In this document: piece after piece, positions 24,801 to 32,074 of the stretch
How the letters are laid out: each line of letters opens with the position of its first letter
Position numbering within the stretch: the stretch's first letter is position 1
Origin: a virus
Length of the DNA stretch: 39,860 nt
Reading direction: 5' to 3' (one strand)
Virus record (IMG/VR): IMGVR_UViG_3300033145_000085
Coordinates: 1 to 39,860 of that record
Notes under the pieces: generated by a model
The model's database searches: none
Seen by the model: the letters and a program-made list of their open reading frames with translations, nothing else
What the model was told of the DNA's origin: nothing
Position numbers and translations under genes: made by a program

Positions 24801-25847
24801 ACCGTCCCATACGGCTGCTAAATGATACCAAACACCATAAACTGCTTTAGTCGTAGTTTTACCTGCAGCCCAACCAATACCACCCTGATTAGCACCAATA
24901 GTAACAGTTAAATAATCACCAATATCTACCCCTAACCAATAATCAGAAGAGCCAATAGTAGTACCAGTAGCTTTATGTAATGCACATTCGTAAGTATGTC
25001 CTCCAGCTTCTTTTTTAATCCAAGCCGATACTGTTATCTTTGATGGTCCAGAAAGGAAGTTGTTTGCTGTTTTAAGATAATCATTTACCCCATCGCAACT
25101 CTGAGCTTTACCTATTATTCCATCTACCTCAAGAGGATTATTCGCTGCACCTTTAGTCATATTGCTTGCAACATCAACACTATCTTTAGTTGTAGAAGTA
25201 GTTAAATCAGATAAATGTTGAACAAACTTATATCCAGCGTCCCAAGTTGCAGCTAAGGAAGGGTCTGTATTCGCAGCAGCATTTCCGTAATACATATAAA
25301 TATCAGTATTCCCTGTAGATGATAAGGTAGGTACTTTGACGTGACACTCTACATACTTAGTACCAACATCATCGCTATACTCTACAATTTCGTGGTCTAA
25401 TTTAGTTAATTTGTCTGAACTTGTAAATAAAATATCATAACCATCACTTCTGGCGTGTCCGAATATCTTATTACTAGCATCTTTAATAATTACAGCTACA
25501 GGAAAGTTAGTTTGGTCAGAAGGTACTTTAGCGTGAGGTACATAAAACTTCTGTCTATAATCCCAAGTACCACCAGCAGAATACCAATCACCAGCAACAC
25601 CAGTTCCAACAATATATCTATCTCCATCTGTGTTCCCTGTAGAAGGTGGTTCTAATAAACTTCTACTAATAACAGGGTCTTTATAAGTTTTTGTAGGGTC
25701 GCCACCAGATACTAAAGCAAATTCTAAAGTTCCACCTGTAGAAACCATAGGCACTTTACCAGCTTCCCCAACATAAGAAGAAGGTGTATCTAATTGGTCT
25801 AAAAATGTTTTAGCCCCAGGATTTGTTACTTGTACTGTTCCTAACAT
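21816..25847 (-). CDS. Large modular virion adhesin with DUF2341 and LamG domains
   Basis: A 1343-residue product. Approximate domains are: an N-terminal attachment region (1-60); a DUF2793-like segment starting at 60; an inserted module at 96-436 made of DUF2341 (PHAKVPSDQTNFPVAVIIKD; HEIVEYSDDVGTKYVECHV) and a LamG/concanavalin domain (ITVSAWIKKEAGG; WYHLAAVWDGSVVKVYLDGV); then the rest of the DUF2793-like segment (about 437-480); and a long Ser/Thr/Gly-rich beta region to the end. LamG modules bind carbohydrates, so attachment to a host glycan is likely. It is odd in lying between portal and protease genes, where tail fibres are not expected, so it may be a head fibre. Many STG tripeptides are present. 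Confidence 0.75.
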   Translation of the reverse strand: MLGTVQVTNPGAKTFLDQLDTPSSYVGEAGKVPMVSTGGTLEFALVSGGDPTKTYKDPVISRSLLEPPSTGNTDGDRYIVGTGVAGDWYSAGGTWDYRQKFYVPHAKVPSDQTNFPVAVIIKDASNKIFGHARSDGYDILFTSSDKLTKLDHEIVEYSDDVGTKYVECHVKVPTLSSTGNTDIYMYYGNAAANTDPSLAATWDAGYKFVQHLSDLTTSTTKDSVDVASNMTKGAANNPLEVDGIIGKAQSCDGVNDYLKTANNFLSGPSKITVSAWIKKEAGGHTYECALHKATGTTIGSSDYWLGVDIGDYLTVTIGANQGGIGWAAGKTTTKAVYGVWYHLAAVWDGSVVKVYLDGVFNKQYNLVSYGNNNTDTRIGASSDGANYMFKGLVDEVRVSNSERSADWITTEHNNQSDPDTFLIFDTEEAPSAGGAWAPYPKYITTYVAATTGWTFEGPPLEGWTCWIEDENARVDYNGSAWVSGDLLINHNQTAGLQGGTTGEFYHFTETAYTAASRLATNALSGLMPSGKLDSWDSAWHIGQIINEELQLEMEAPSFRLHDTSATGDGNQAIRGVYNTSTGTSYKGFALYKGTVTEGTFTPDPANPLLHITTGNRFDFYDHIGLRGNKEIRFYNSTHYVGFEASTGTTGTQVYKLPVADSTGTQALTSNGSGVLGWTTYLTTIAGGDHSGLSNLDYASAGHTGFLQDTADVIKNTHIDWGTTGANQVDADDIPVPVCTGGSAYGTVQDIFNTTQASGKISGGGFTDNSSGSITVSSGSAIIRASNSDVAEMMFCDWAEDTSVSLTDNKTNYIYAENSSGTIIIGSTITKSDVNNRSSILLGKVYRDGTDLHLVEAGMVISEATKRTLGYLTNVFGEVVRASGYVVGETGERYLTTTASVLYAGLTRLTTTGIDTSSTGTTFATYYYNGTAWIEGSASQIDNLQWNDTTTGLETLTSNRYGVHWIYGDPDGHIMSVYGQGDYTLALANAAVPPTSLPDIIADFAFLAAKIIVKKSATGFLAVLSAFDKQFTQSGSVDHNETSNLTVGDVHTQYTTVTGTRGFTTSTGDALGDIWYRGSTGNVVRLGVGTSGQSVVISTGGVPSYTTPAGGTDEKVALSTGGTADVLGTTSTGGVLRTDETITKTASTGSDYVTLAVDQTKLRVTHCVTYTDVLALDANGAFSGVLSGGSIGIVVQPDIPRVLSATLDAIGTPGQWKQADITITGKDQDGKAISKLFDDFRHDVGDPSTTGSTDHAFATISDITVANILGDAGMGTLSIGFTNSMGLPNYPFNSTGDVFKIKLGTLSPEGIAGWTINKTYGTALPDVAIQVGDDYTFWYRPYAT

Positions 25848-26887
25848 TAAATCTCCTCCACAGTTACTATTAGCCCTGTAGTAGATGCAATTCCAGTTAC
25901 AACTCCTTTATGAATGTCATCTGATATACTACCACCTCTTTTAACTAAGAATATCCCTTGATACATTACTGCAGCCTTACCTGTAGAAGAACGCCTTAAT
26001 GACATATCCCCAGTAGAAGTATTTACTATTACATAATTTATTCTATCAGCATTGGCAGCCAATATCTCTACAGAAGAAGTACCTATAGTAACTCCTGTAC
26101 TTGTGATTAAATCAGAAGCAGAGCTTTGAGGTCTAACAGGCATAGGTTTAACATCTGATACAGCTCTTACTTTATTAAGGGTATCGTCCCAGTACATATT
26201 AAGAGTTCCAGTTGGTCCAGTAGCAGAAGTATCGTCTTGATATTGAGTACCACCACCGAAAGAAGCATATCCTCCAGTAGAAGTAAGCACTACCATTTTT
26301 AGAGGGAAGTTATCTCCTATGTGGTCTATATCAAATCTCCAACCTCCTTGAGAACCCCCACCAACCATAGTTCCACCAAAACTATTAACTACCTTATTGT
26401 CATCGCCAAGTATTTTTACATATACAGGCTTTTCTTTCTTATATAAAGATGAAGCAAAGGTGTTAAACCTCTGTATAGATGAAGCATTAGCTACCTCTAT
26501 GGCTCTAACTACTGAATTGGTATCTACTACCTTGTTTATAGGAGCAGGAAACTTTATATCACCTAAATTAGATATTGTCATAGAACCAGGGAAATCTACC
26601 TCTGGGATTATAATCTCATCTAAGTTTTTAATACTTACTTCGCTTAATGGCTCTGGGATTTGTAAGTCGTTAAGTATATCCTTTAATTCCTTAACAGCAA
26701 CTACTACATCTTTACTCTCAACAGTAGTATTTACGACAACCTTACGATTAAGTTCATTTGGCAAATCTTCTATCTTATCCATTAAATCAAGCATTACCTC
26801 TACTTTGCCATCTTCCTTTTCCCACTCTTTACGAACTATCTCTCTACGAGCCAGTCTTAGGTTTTTTAATCTTTTAGTTTCTTTCAT
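25847..26887 (-). CDS. Virion structural protein following the portal, unknown function
   Basis: A 346-residue product. The N-terminal 35 residues are very basic (KETKRLKNLRLARREIVRKE), residues 50-110 are helical/repeated (KELKDILNDLQIPEPLSEVS), and the C-terminal half is beta-rich with STG and GGG turns. It shares TAATG with the portal gene upstream and one base with the adhesin gene downstream, so it is likely made with the adhesin; it may be its anchor to the capsid. Confidence 0.55.
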   Translation of the reverse strand: MKETKRLKNLRLARREIVRKEWEKEDGKVEVMLDLMDKIEDLPNELNRKVVVNTTVESKDVVVAVKELKDILNDLQIPEPLSEVSIKNLDEIIIPEVDFPGSMTISNLGDIKFPAPINKVVDTNSVVRAIEVANASSIQRFNTFASSLYKKEKPVYVKILGDDNKVVNSFGGTMVGGGSQGGWRFDIDHIGDNFPLKMVVLTSTGGYASFGGGTQYQDDTSATGPTGTLNMYWDDTLNKVRAVSDVKPMPVRPQSSASDLITSTGVTIGTSSVEILAANADRINYVIVNTSTGDMSLRRSSTGKAAVMYQGIFLVKRGGSISDDIHKGVVTGIASTTGLIVTVEEI

Positions 26888-29800
26888 TATTTATCCTCAC
26901 CAATTAGCTCCCCACCGATAGCATCTTCAACCTTTTTCTTTAAATCAATTAAACCTTCTGATTTAATTTTCTTATTCTTTAGTTCCTGTATAACCTCTGC
27001 TCTTATTTCTTCTTCGCTCTTAGACACTATAGTAGCTGTCTTGTTAGATACAACTGGTAATACAGTACATCTGCAACTTGTGTGTAATGGTGGTGCATCT
27101 ATTGAGCGATAATCTAATTTCATAGGACTTTTAGCTTCACCTAAGAATTGGTCGCCCTTATTAAAGAATTTGACATCTACACTAACAGTTTTTCCGTGCA
27201 TAGGACCACAATAAGAACAGTTATGAACTAATACTCCATTAGCATAATATACATTCTCTTTATCTACTTCTAAGTTATAAACCTTTGTGGTATACTGTAG
27301 TTGATTACTTTTAACATTATTACTCTTATGCATAAGATTAGGAACTGTAGGAGATATAAGACTATTATCAACACTTGTGAGCAATGCGGTGCTACTTTTC
27401 ACCCTTATTTGGGGAAGAAGAAGCAAAGATTTTGCAGTAATAAATGCTATCTGGCTAATAAAGCTGCTAAACTCGTTACTAAAATCTGTCCAGTATGCAA
27501 TAAACCCTTTTCTATCCCTAAGAGTATTGCTCATCGCTATACGGTTTGTTCTCGTAAGTGTCGTACTTCTAATACTCTTTATAAACGCTGTGAGAGATGC
27601 GGTAAGCTCTTTCGTGCCGAAAGACGCCTTAATAGGCATTTCTGTTCTGAGGAATGTAGACGCCCTCCTGTTTTTGTTATATGTAAAACCTGTGGACAAA
27701 GATTTCGCACTACGCCTTCTGGTAATAGACAATTCTGTTCTTTTTCCTGTTTTAGAAAATACAAAGGGGAAACATCTATCGAAAAACTTGTTAGAGAAAG
27801 TCTTACTCGTCTTAAGATTTCGTTTATCCAAGAATACGGGGTTGGTAGATATAGTATTGATTTCGCTATCACTTCTATCAAGATTGCCATTGAGGTTGAT
27901 GGTGCTTTTTGGCATAATCCCATCAAAGACACTCGCAGAGATTCCCTGCTCAGAAAGTATGGTTGGGATACTATCAGAATTACTGAGTTTGAAATTAACA
28001 ATACCATCAATCTTGATGCTCTCATTCTCAACCGTTTGCAAAACATAACCAATCTTTAATTCATCTGCCCTGTGCCATTGATTATTCGCATAGAATGGGT
28101 GATTAGCTGTTGATATAGTTTTACTGATTCCAGCTTTTATGCCTACTAATATTCCATCGTAATCTCTTTGCATAGTCTTTAACACTTTCTGATATCCCTC
28201 AGGTGTTTTTACAGTATCACCGACTTTTATATCTTGTATATTTTTATTGCCTTTAGTTGTTCTTATCTTCGTATTTTTTACAAAACAAACTCTTTCATCT
28301 TCTGCTGTGTACCAAATCTTACTCTCAACTACTCCTGATTGTTTCCAAGCATTTACTTGAGCTTGATTAGATGCAGTTAATACCTCGTTTCTGGCTATCA
28401 TTTCAGCTCTACTGGCTTTCATACCCTTAAACGCTACTTGTACTCTTTTACGGAGCTTTGGTATGCCTTCTCCTAATGCTACACCAGCATTCAACTCTCT
28501 CTCTAATTTAACAATAGTAGTTCTAACAACTCCTTTGCTAAATGTCTTTAAACTTTTATTAAGTTCTGCCTTAAAAGCATTATTGTTTATATCAAATATC
28601 TCTCCACTACCTATAAACGCTAAAGCACCTTGTCCTTCTTCTTTGTATATGTCAGTAACAATAGGATTAAAGGTTGAAATCCATAAACCTATAGCTTTTC
28701 TAATATTCAATAGTTTACTTTTCTTCACAGTCTTAGTAGCTTCTTTGAGGTTAGCCAATACACTTGCTTCCATATAATCAAAGTTATCTATACTTGCTTT
28801 CTTAACCCTGTCATAGTATTTTTCTGCTCTGGCAACCATTTCTTTTTGATATATAGCACCTTTACGCTCAAACTCTATATCTATACCTTTTATTTTACTT
28901 AATACCTTATCCTTTAGTTCTTTTTTAGGTTCGACAATACTCTCTGCTATGCTTGGAGGAGTCGAACCTCTCATCTCATCTCCACCTTCTATGGGTTCTA
29001 AGCCTTTAGTAGCTCTGACTTCATTAACAGTCAGAATACCAGTTTTAACTAACTCAGTATCTTCTTTTAATACCAACTCTCTGTTATCAGGAGTAGGATC
29101 ATCAAAGTCAAAAAATAGATTTTCTGTACCTGGAAACTTAGCTAGATAGAAGTTGTTTAGCACATCTACATAAGCTCTTAACAAAGGTTTAATAGTGTTC
29201 TCTGAGAATACAACAGCTCCAGCTTCAGCATTAGCTCTATTAACATCTTCTGTAATAGCCATAATAGCTTTAGGTACTCTAAAGATAGCCAGTATCTCAT
29301 CTCTGGTCATACGCTTTAGATTAACAAAGTCCATATCTCTGTTAGTAGGTTGTAAGTTCTTTATATCTTTAATAGCTCCCTGCATAAGTGTCATCTTATG
29401 GGAGTTCTGTATTCCTTGATGTTTAGTATTCCATTCAGCTTTAATTCTTTCTGAATCATCAGCATCAAGTGTAGTATTCTCGTCCATAATAATAGCAACA
29501 TCAGGTCGTGCAGAGTTTTCAAAGAAAGTCTGATTCCAAACAGAAGTAGCTAAATTAGAATCAATATCATAAGCAGCAGCTTGAATAGTACCAATACCAA
29601 TAAAAGGGTTTATAGGGTTAAATGTTTTGAAGTGAGTAACCACATCAGTACCGAGCTTAATCCTCTGTCCTTTACCTGTACTGTAGATATATCCAGCAAT
29701 ACTTAGCCCTGATTCACTTGGTACTACCTTAACCCTAGAAGGGTCTAACGATACTAATAAATCCTTATCATCTACATCTTTGATAAATACCCAATAAACA

Positions 29801-30168
29801 TTACCAGATATTTTAATATTACTTGCATAATTAACCTTCAAATCCAAACCACTCATAAAATCATTAGGTTTGTTTAAAAAGTCCAACGCCTTATGTTGGT
29901 CTATCTCTACTCTTTCTGTGCCTGTTTTCCTATACAATCTAACAGGTGTTGAAGAAAAGCTGTCTGCTATTGCATTTATAGCTCCAAAAACAATCCCAGT
30001 ATATCTGTCATTATTCTTAGCACTTGTAGTAGCCTTCCTAAATAAATCGCCTATATTCCCAAAAATAGTTCCTATAGAGCTTTGGTTTCTATAGTCGTCA
30101 TCTCGCCCTTGAAATACCTTAGTTACTTTCTCCCATAAAGTTTTACTCCCTTTATGTTGTTTTTTCAT
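26887..30168 (-). CDS. Portal protein fused to MuF-like domain and interrupted by an intein
   Basis: A 1093-codon frame. Residues 1-400 are an HK97-type portal (YTGIVFGAINAIADSFSSTP; NVYWVFIKDVDDKDLLVSLD; MTRDEILAIFRVPKAIM; DVNRANAEA). Residues 585-627 and 984-1035 form a MuF-like domain: the two halves join as TAEDERV-CSYCGPMHGK and end with HTSCRC. Between them is an intein of 356 residues (628-983). After protein splicing the mature product would be 737 residues. Portal forms the DNA channel; MuF-like domains sit inside the head. An unusual minus-strand linker in the intein is the antisense of a nuclease gene. Confidence 0.9.
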   Translation of the reverse strand: MKKQHKGSKTLWEKVTKVFQGRDDDYRNQSSIGTIFGNIGDLFRKATTSAKNNDRYTGIVFGAINAIADSFSSTPVRLYRKTGTERVEIDQHKALDFLNKPNDFMSGLDLKVNYASNIKISGNVYWVFIKDVDDKDLLVSLDPSRVKVVPSESGLSIAGYIYSTGKGQRIKLGTDVVTHFKTFNPINPFIGIGTIQAAAYDIDSNLATSVWNQTFFENSARPDVAIIMDENTTLDADDSERIKAEWNTKHQGIQNSHKMTLMQGAIKDIKNLQPTNRDMDFVNLKRMTRDEILAIFRVPKAIMAITEDVNRANAEAGAVVFSENTIKPLLRAYVDVLNNFYLAKFPGTENLFFDFDDPTPDNRELVLKEDTELVKTGILTVNEVRATKGLEPIEGGDEMRGSTPPSIAESIVEPKKELKDKVLSKIKGIDIEFERKGAIYQKEMVARAEKYYDRVKKASIDNFDYMEASVLANLKEATKTVKKSKLLNIRKAIGLWISTFNPIVTDIYKEEGQGALAFIGSGEIFDINNNAFKAELNKSLKTFSKGVVRTTIVKLERELNAGVALGEGIPKLRKRVQVAFKGMKASRAEMIARNEVLTASNQAQVNAWKQSGVVESKIWYTAEDERVCFVKNTKIRTTKGNKNIQDIKVGDTVKTPEGYQKVLKTMQRDYDGILVGIKAGISKTISTANHPFYANNQWHRADELKIGYVLQTVENESIKIDGIVNFKLSNSDSIPTILSEQGISASVFDGIMPKSTINLNGNLDRSDSEINTISTNPVFLDKRNLKTSKTFSNKFFDRCFPFVFSKTGKRTELSITRRRSAKSLSTGFTYNKNRRASTFLRTEMPIKASFGTKELTASLTAFIKSIRSTTLTRTNRIAMSNTLRDRKGFIAYWTDFSNEFSSFISQIAFITAKSLLLLPQIRVKSSTALLTSVDNSLISPTVPNLMHKSNNVKSNQLQYTTKVYNLEVDKENVYYANGVLVHNCSYCGPMHGKTVSVDVKFFNKGDQFLGEAKSPMKLDYRSIDAPPLHTSCRCTVLPVVSNKTATIVSKSEEEIRAEVIQELKNKKIKSEGLIDLKKKVEDAIGGELIGEDK
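27288..27296 (+). promoter_or_regulatory. Extended -10 promoter for the intein-nested nuclease gene
   Basis: TGGTATACT on the plus strand matches an extended -10 element (TGn then TATACT). Predicted start of transcription is near 27303, 25 bases before the ATG at 27328. It lies over the intein codons for blocks F/G on the opposite strand. No good -35 is present, as for many extended -10 promoters. Confidence 0.4.
27328..28059 (+). CDS. Zinc-finger Vsr/DUF559-like homing endonuclease encoded antisense within the intein
   Basis: The 243-residue product has four CxxC...C(x3)C zinc knuckles (CEQCGATF...FCSNKC; CPVCNKPF...VCSRKC; CERCGKLF...FCSEEC; CKTCGQRF...FCSFSC) and then a PD-(D/E)XK-type domain: GETSIEKLVRESLTRL with E152, YSIDFAI with D178, IAIEVDGAFWH with E189, D191, W195 and H196, then GWDTIRITEFEI. 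That pattern is of the Vsr/DUF559 group seen in homing endonucleases. ATG at 27328 is taken as start; a TTG at 27301 precedes the predicted transcript, and an AGGAG at 27349 would suit a non-standard ATT start at 27364. All codons lie exactly over intein codons. Confidence 0.85.
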   Translation: MHKIRNCRRYKTIINTCEQCGATFHPYLGKKKQRFCSNKCYLANKAAKLVTKICPVCNKPFSIPKSIAHRYTVCSRKCRTSNTLYKRCERCGKLFRAERRLNRHFCSEECRRPPVFVICKTCGQRFRTTPSGNRQFCSFSCFRKYKGETSIEKLVRESLTRLKISFIQEYGVGRYSIDFAITSIKIAIEVDGAFWHNPIKDTRRDSLLRKYGWDTIRITEFEINNTINLDALILNRLQNITNL

Positions 30169-30170
30169 AG

Positions 30171-31709
30171 TTATAATATTCTTAATGTACTCATTTTCTT
30201 ACTTGCTAATAGTGCGTAGTTATACGAGTGAGCATAATGGTCATCTCCCACACGAACCCATTTAGCTTCCTTCTCACCAGTCTTTTCATCTTTTACAATA
30301 ACGATTCTTTTAATATTTTTAAAGTGGCTTATGTACTCTTTGTAATTCTCTAAGTTCTTAGGCAATATAACCTCTTGATTTTGGATAGTGGCAACCATAG
30401 CATCTAAACTAGCTGTCCTGTTAGCATCTATTCTACCGATATTAAACTTGTAATACTCATTCTTCTGCATTTTCAAGTTTGAATAATAACAGGCATATAC
30501 CTTACCTCTGTGTCTTTTAGCAAAGTCTGATACTGCTTTAGTTTCAGGCAAAGCATCTATAACACAAACCATAACCTTGTAATCTTTCATCAAACCATCT
30601 AAGTCCTCCCAGTCGTTTGTGCCTATATATATTTTTCTTTTTTCCTTATCTACTATGGTAATATGCAGGACACGACCCACATCTATACCCATAAATGTCT
30701 TACCTTCTGATTTACAAGGAGCATTGTGTTCACCTCTACACGCATACAGTTCTTCTACTGTTATTGTAGCACCTTTAGGTTCGTATGGTAAACCAAGTAT
30801 TTGGTTGTACGCTTGTGTTACTCTACTCTCATTACCACTTGTCATTTCCTCTACTAATTCTTCTACATTTAAGTTGCCAGTATATAACTGTGATGTCTGA
30901 TAACTGTTATATTTACCTTCAGGATTGTTAGCCACATACTTACCATCTAAGAACCACGCTTCCTTAAGCTCCTTTTTACAGCTCCTACAAACAAGTTTTA
31001 GGTTTTCCTTATCTATATTGTCGCCATAGCTTAACTCCTGCCAAGTACCACAATGAGGACATTTAACATTCCAGTTCAACTGAGTACCTTCGTAATACAT
31101 TCTATCTATGCCCCAGTCTGGGATAGTAGGCGTACTAAACCAACGCTCTAATTTCAATTTACTATGTTGTAATCTCTTAGGTAGATAAGGCATTATAATA
31201 TCGTCTATCCTATCTCTCTCATCAACAAATATAGCATCAGCATCTACTGATATAACCTGTTTAGGAGTATTAGCTCCACGACCATACCAGAACCCAGAAC
31301 CAAACCTCTTTAGTCCTACCTTGTCTAAGTTCTTGTTACTCCCTTCTTGTCTACCAACACTCTTACCTAAATACTCACTATCTAAAATAGCAGGGTTTAC
31401 ACGAGCTTGTACCATATCCCCTATAGCACCACCTGTAGGCATTAGATATAAAGAGTTAGCATTTAACTGGTCAGCAACATAAATACTCTCAGCTAAAAAC
31501 CTTTCTGTTAAACCCATCTGGGCAGCTTTTCTAACAACTATTTTCTGGCTTGTATCTTTATATAAATCAACGAGCCACTTATGCTCTAAGAAGTCTAATC
31601 TCTTACCTCTGACACGCCAGTTTTTTACCCAAGCCCAGAAAGAAGGTTTATTATCCCTCTCCCTTAGTGTCTTTTCCTCCAGTATTGTTCTCTCGCTTAA
31701 GTCTTGCAT
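30171..31709 (-). CDS. terL: Terminase large subunit (GpA-like)
   Basis: A 512-residue product of the GpA terminase family. The ATPase half has a deviant Walker A (VRKAAQMGLTERFL), Walker B (ADAIFVDERDRI) and RWFSTPTIPDWGID. A zinc ribbon follows (VKCPHCGTW...LVCRSCKKE, about 217-245). The nuclease half has GIDVGRVLHITIVD, VCVIDALPETKAV and a C-terminal GDDHYAHSYNYALLA. These supply the acidic cluster. It cuts and pumps phage DNA into the head. Its start lies within the small-subunit gene (59-base overlap). Confidence 0.92.
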   Translation of the reverse strand: MQDLSERTILEEKTLRERDNKPSFWAWVKNWRVRGKRLDFLEHKWLVDLYKDTSQKIVVRKAAQMGLTERFLAESIYVADQLNANSLYLMPTGGAIGDMVQARVNPAILDSEYLGKSVGRQEGSNKNLDKVGLKRFGSGFWYGRGANTPKQVISVDADAIFVDERDRIDDIIMPYLPKRLQHSKLKLERWFSTPTIPDWGIDRMYYEGTQLNWNVKCPHCGTWQELSYGDNIDKENLKLVCRSCKKELKEAWFLDGKYVANNPEGKYNSYQTSQLYTGNLNVEELVEEMTSGNESRVTQAYNQILGLPYEPKGATITVEELYACRGEHNAPCKSEGKTFMGIDVGRVLHITIVDKEKRKIYIGTNDWEDLDGLMKDYKVMVCVIDALPETKAVSDFAKRHRGKVYACYYSNLKMQKNEYYKFNIGRIDANRTASLDAMVATIQNQEVILPKNLENYKEYISHFKNIKRIVIVKDEKTGEKEAKWVRVGDDHYAHSYNYALLASKKMSTLRIL

Positions 31710-32049
31710 ATTCTTCTTCTAACTCCTCATCTGTTAATTCAGCTAACGGATTTATACTCTTACCCATAGATGTCATATCTATTGATTGTGCAGGTTTACC
31801 ATCTAAATAATTCCATATAAGAGTAATCATTTTAGTATCCTTTGCTATTATAGCCTTTTCCATTACTGTCTTTATCAACATTTCTTCTTGTGTATGCTCT
31901 CCGTCCTCTGATAGTTTAGATAAAGCTTCTCTCACTTTAGTAGTGAAATTCCTTGACCCTTCTTTTCTTCCTTTGCCAAGTTTATTACCTTCAGCAAACT
32001 TTCCATTCTCATCGTGGGACGTTAAATTGTCGTTAGATTCTACACTCAT
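31651..32049 (-). CDS. terS: Terminase small subunit-like protein (DUF5681 type)
   Basis: A 132-residue product with an N-terminal GKFAEGNKLGKGRKEGSRN motif typical of DUF5681 proteins, then a helical core (VREALSKLSEDGEHTQEEML) and a charged C-terminus. Such proteins commonly precede the large terminase and bind the packaging site. The gene overlaps terL by 59 bases in another frame. Confidence 0.75.
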   Translation of the reverse strand: MSVESNDNLTSHDENGKFAEGNKLGKGRKEGSRNFTTKVREALSKLSEDGEHTQEEMLIKTVMEKAIIAKDTKMITLIWNYLDGKPAQSIDMTSMGKSINPLAELTDEELEEEYARLKRENNTGGKDTKGEG

Positions 32050-32074
32050 TTAATAATACCCATAATTCCTTTTT

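Larger units (their letters stand above)
27220..28287 (-). other. Intein in the MuF-like domain of the portal fusion
   Basis: The intein begins with Cys (residue 628; block A CFVKNTKIRTTKGNKNIQDI, then KVGD), has block B with the TxxH motif (STANHPFYANNQW), and ends with blocks F/G VYNLEVDKENVYYANGVLVH-N followed by Cys+1 (residue 984). All splicing residues (Cys1, block B Thr and His, penultimate His, terminal Asn, Cys+1) are present. The splicing halves are about 83 and 30 residues, as in mini-inteins; the 240-residue linker between them is not a LAGLIDADG or HNH domain in this frame. Instead its complement encodes a nuclease on the plus strand. The insertion point is in a conserved cysteine of the MuF motif, a usual intein target. 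Confidence 0.9.

Noticed and set aside
27377-28048. A second long plus-strand frame and other minus-strand frames over the nested nuclease
   Set aside because: They lack motifs and result from the same stop-poor codon choice; the zinc fingers and PD-(D/E)XK motifs are only in the frame starting at 27328.
26887-30168. Sequencing frameshift or chimera explaining the long portal gene
   Set aside because: The additional segment has clear intein splicing motifs at both ends, and its removal restores a continuous MuF motif.
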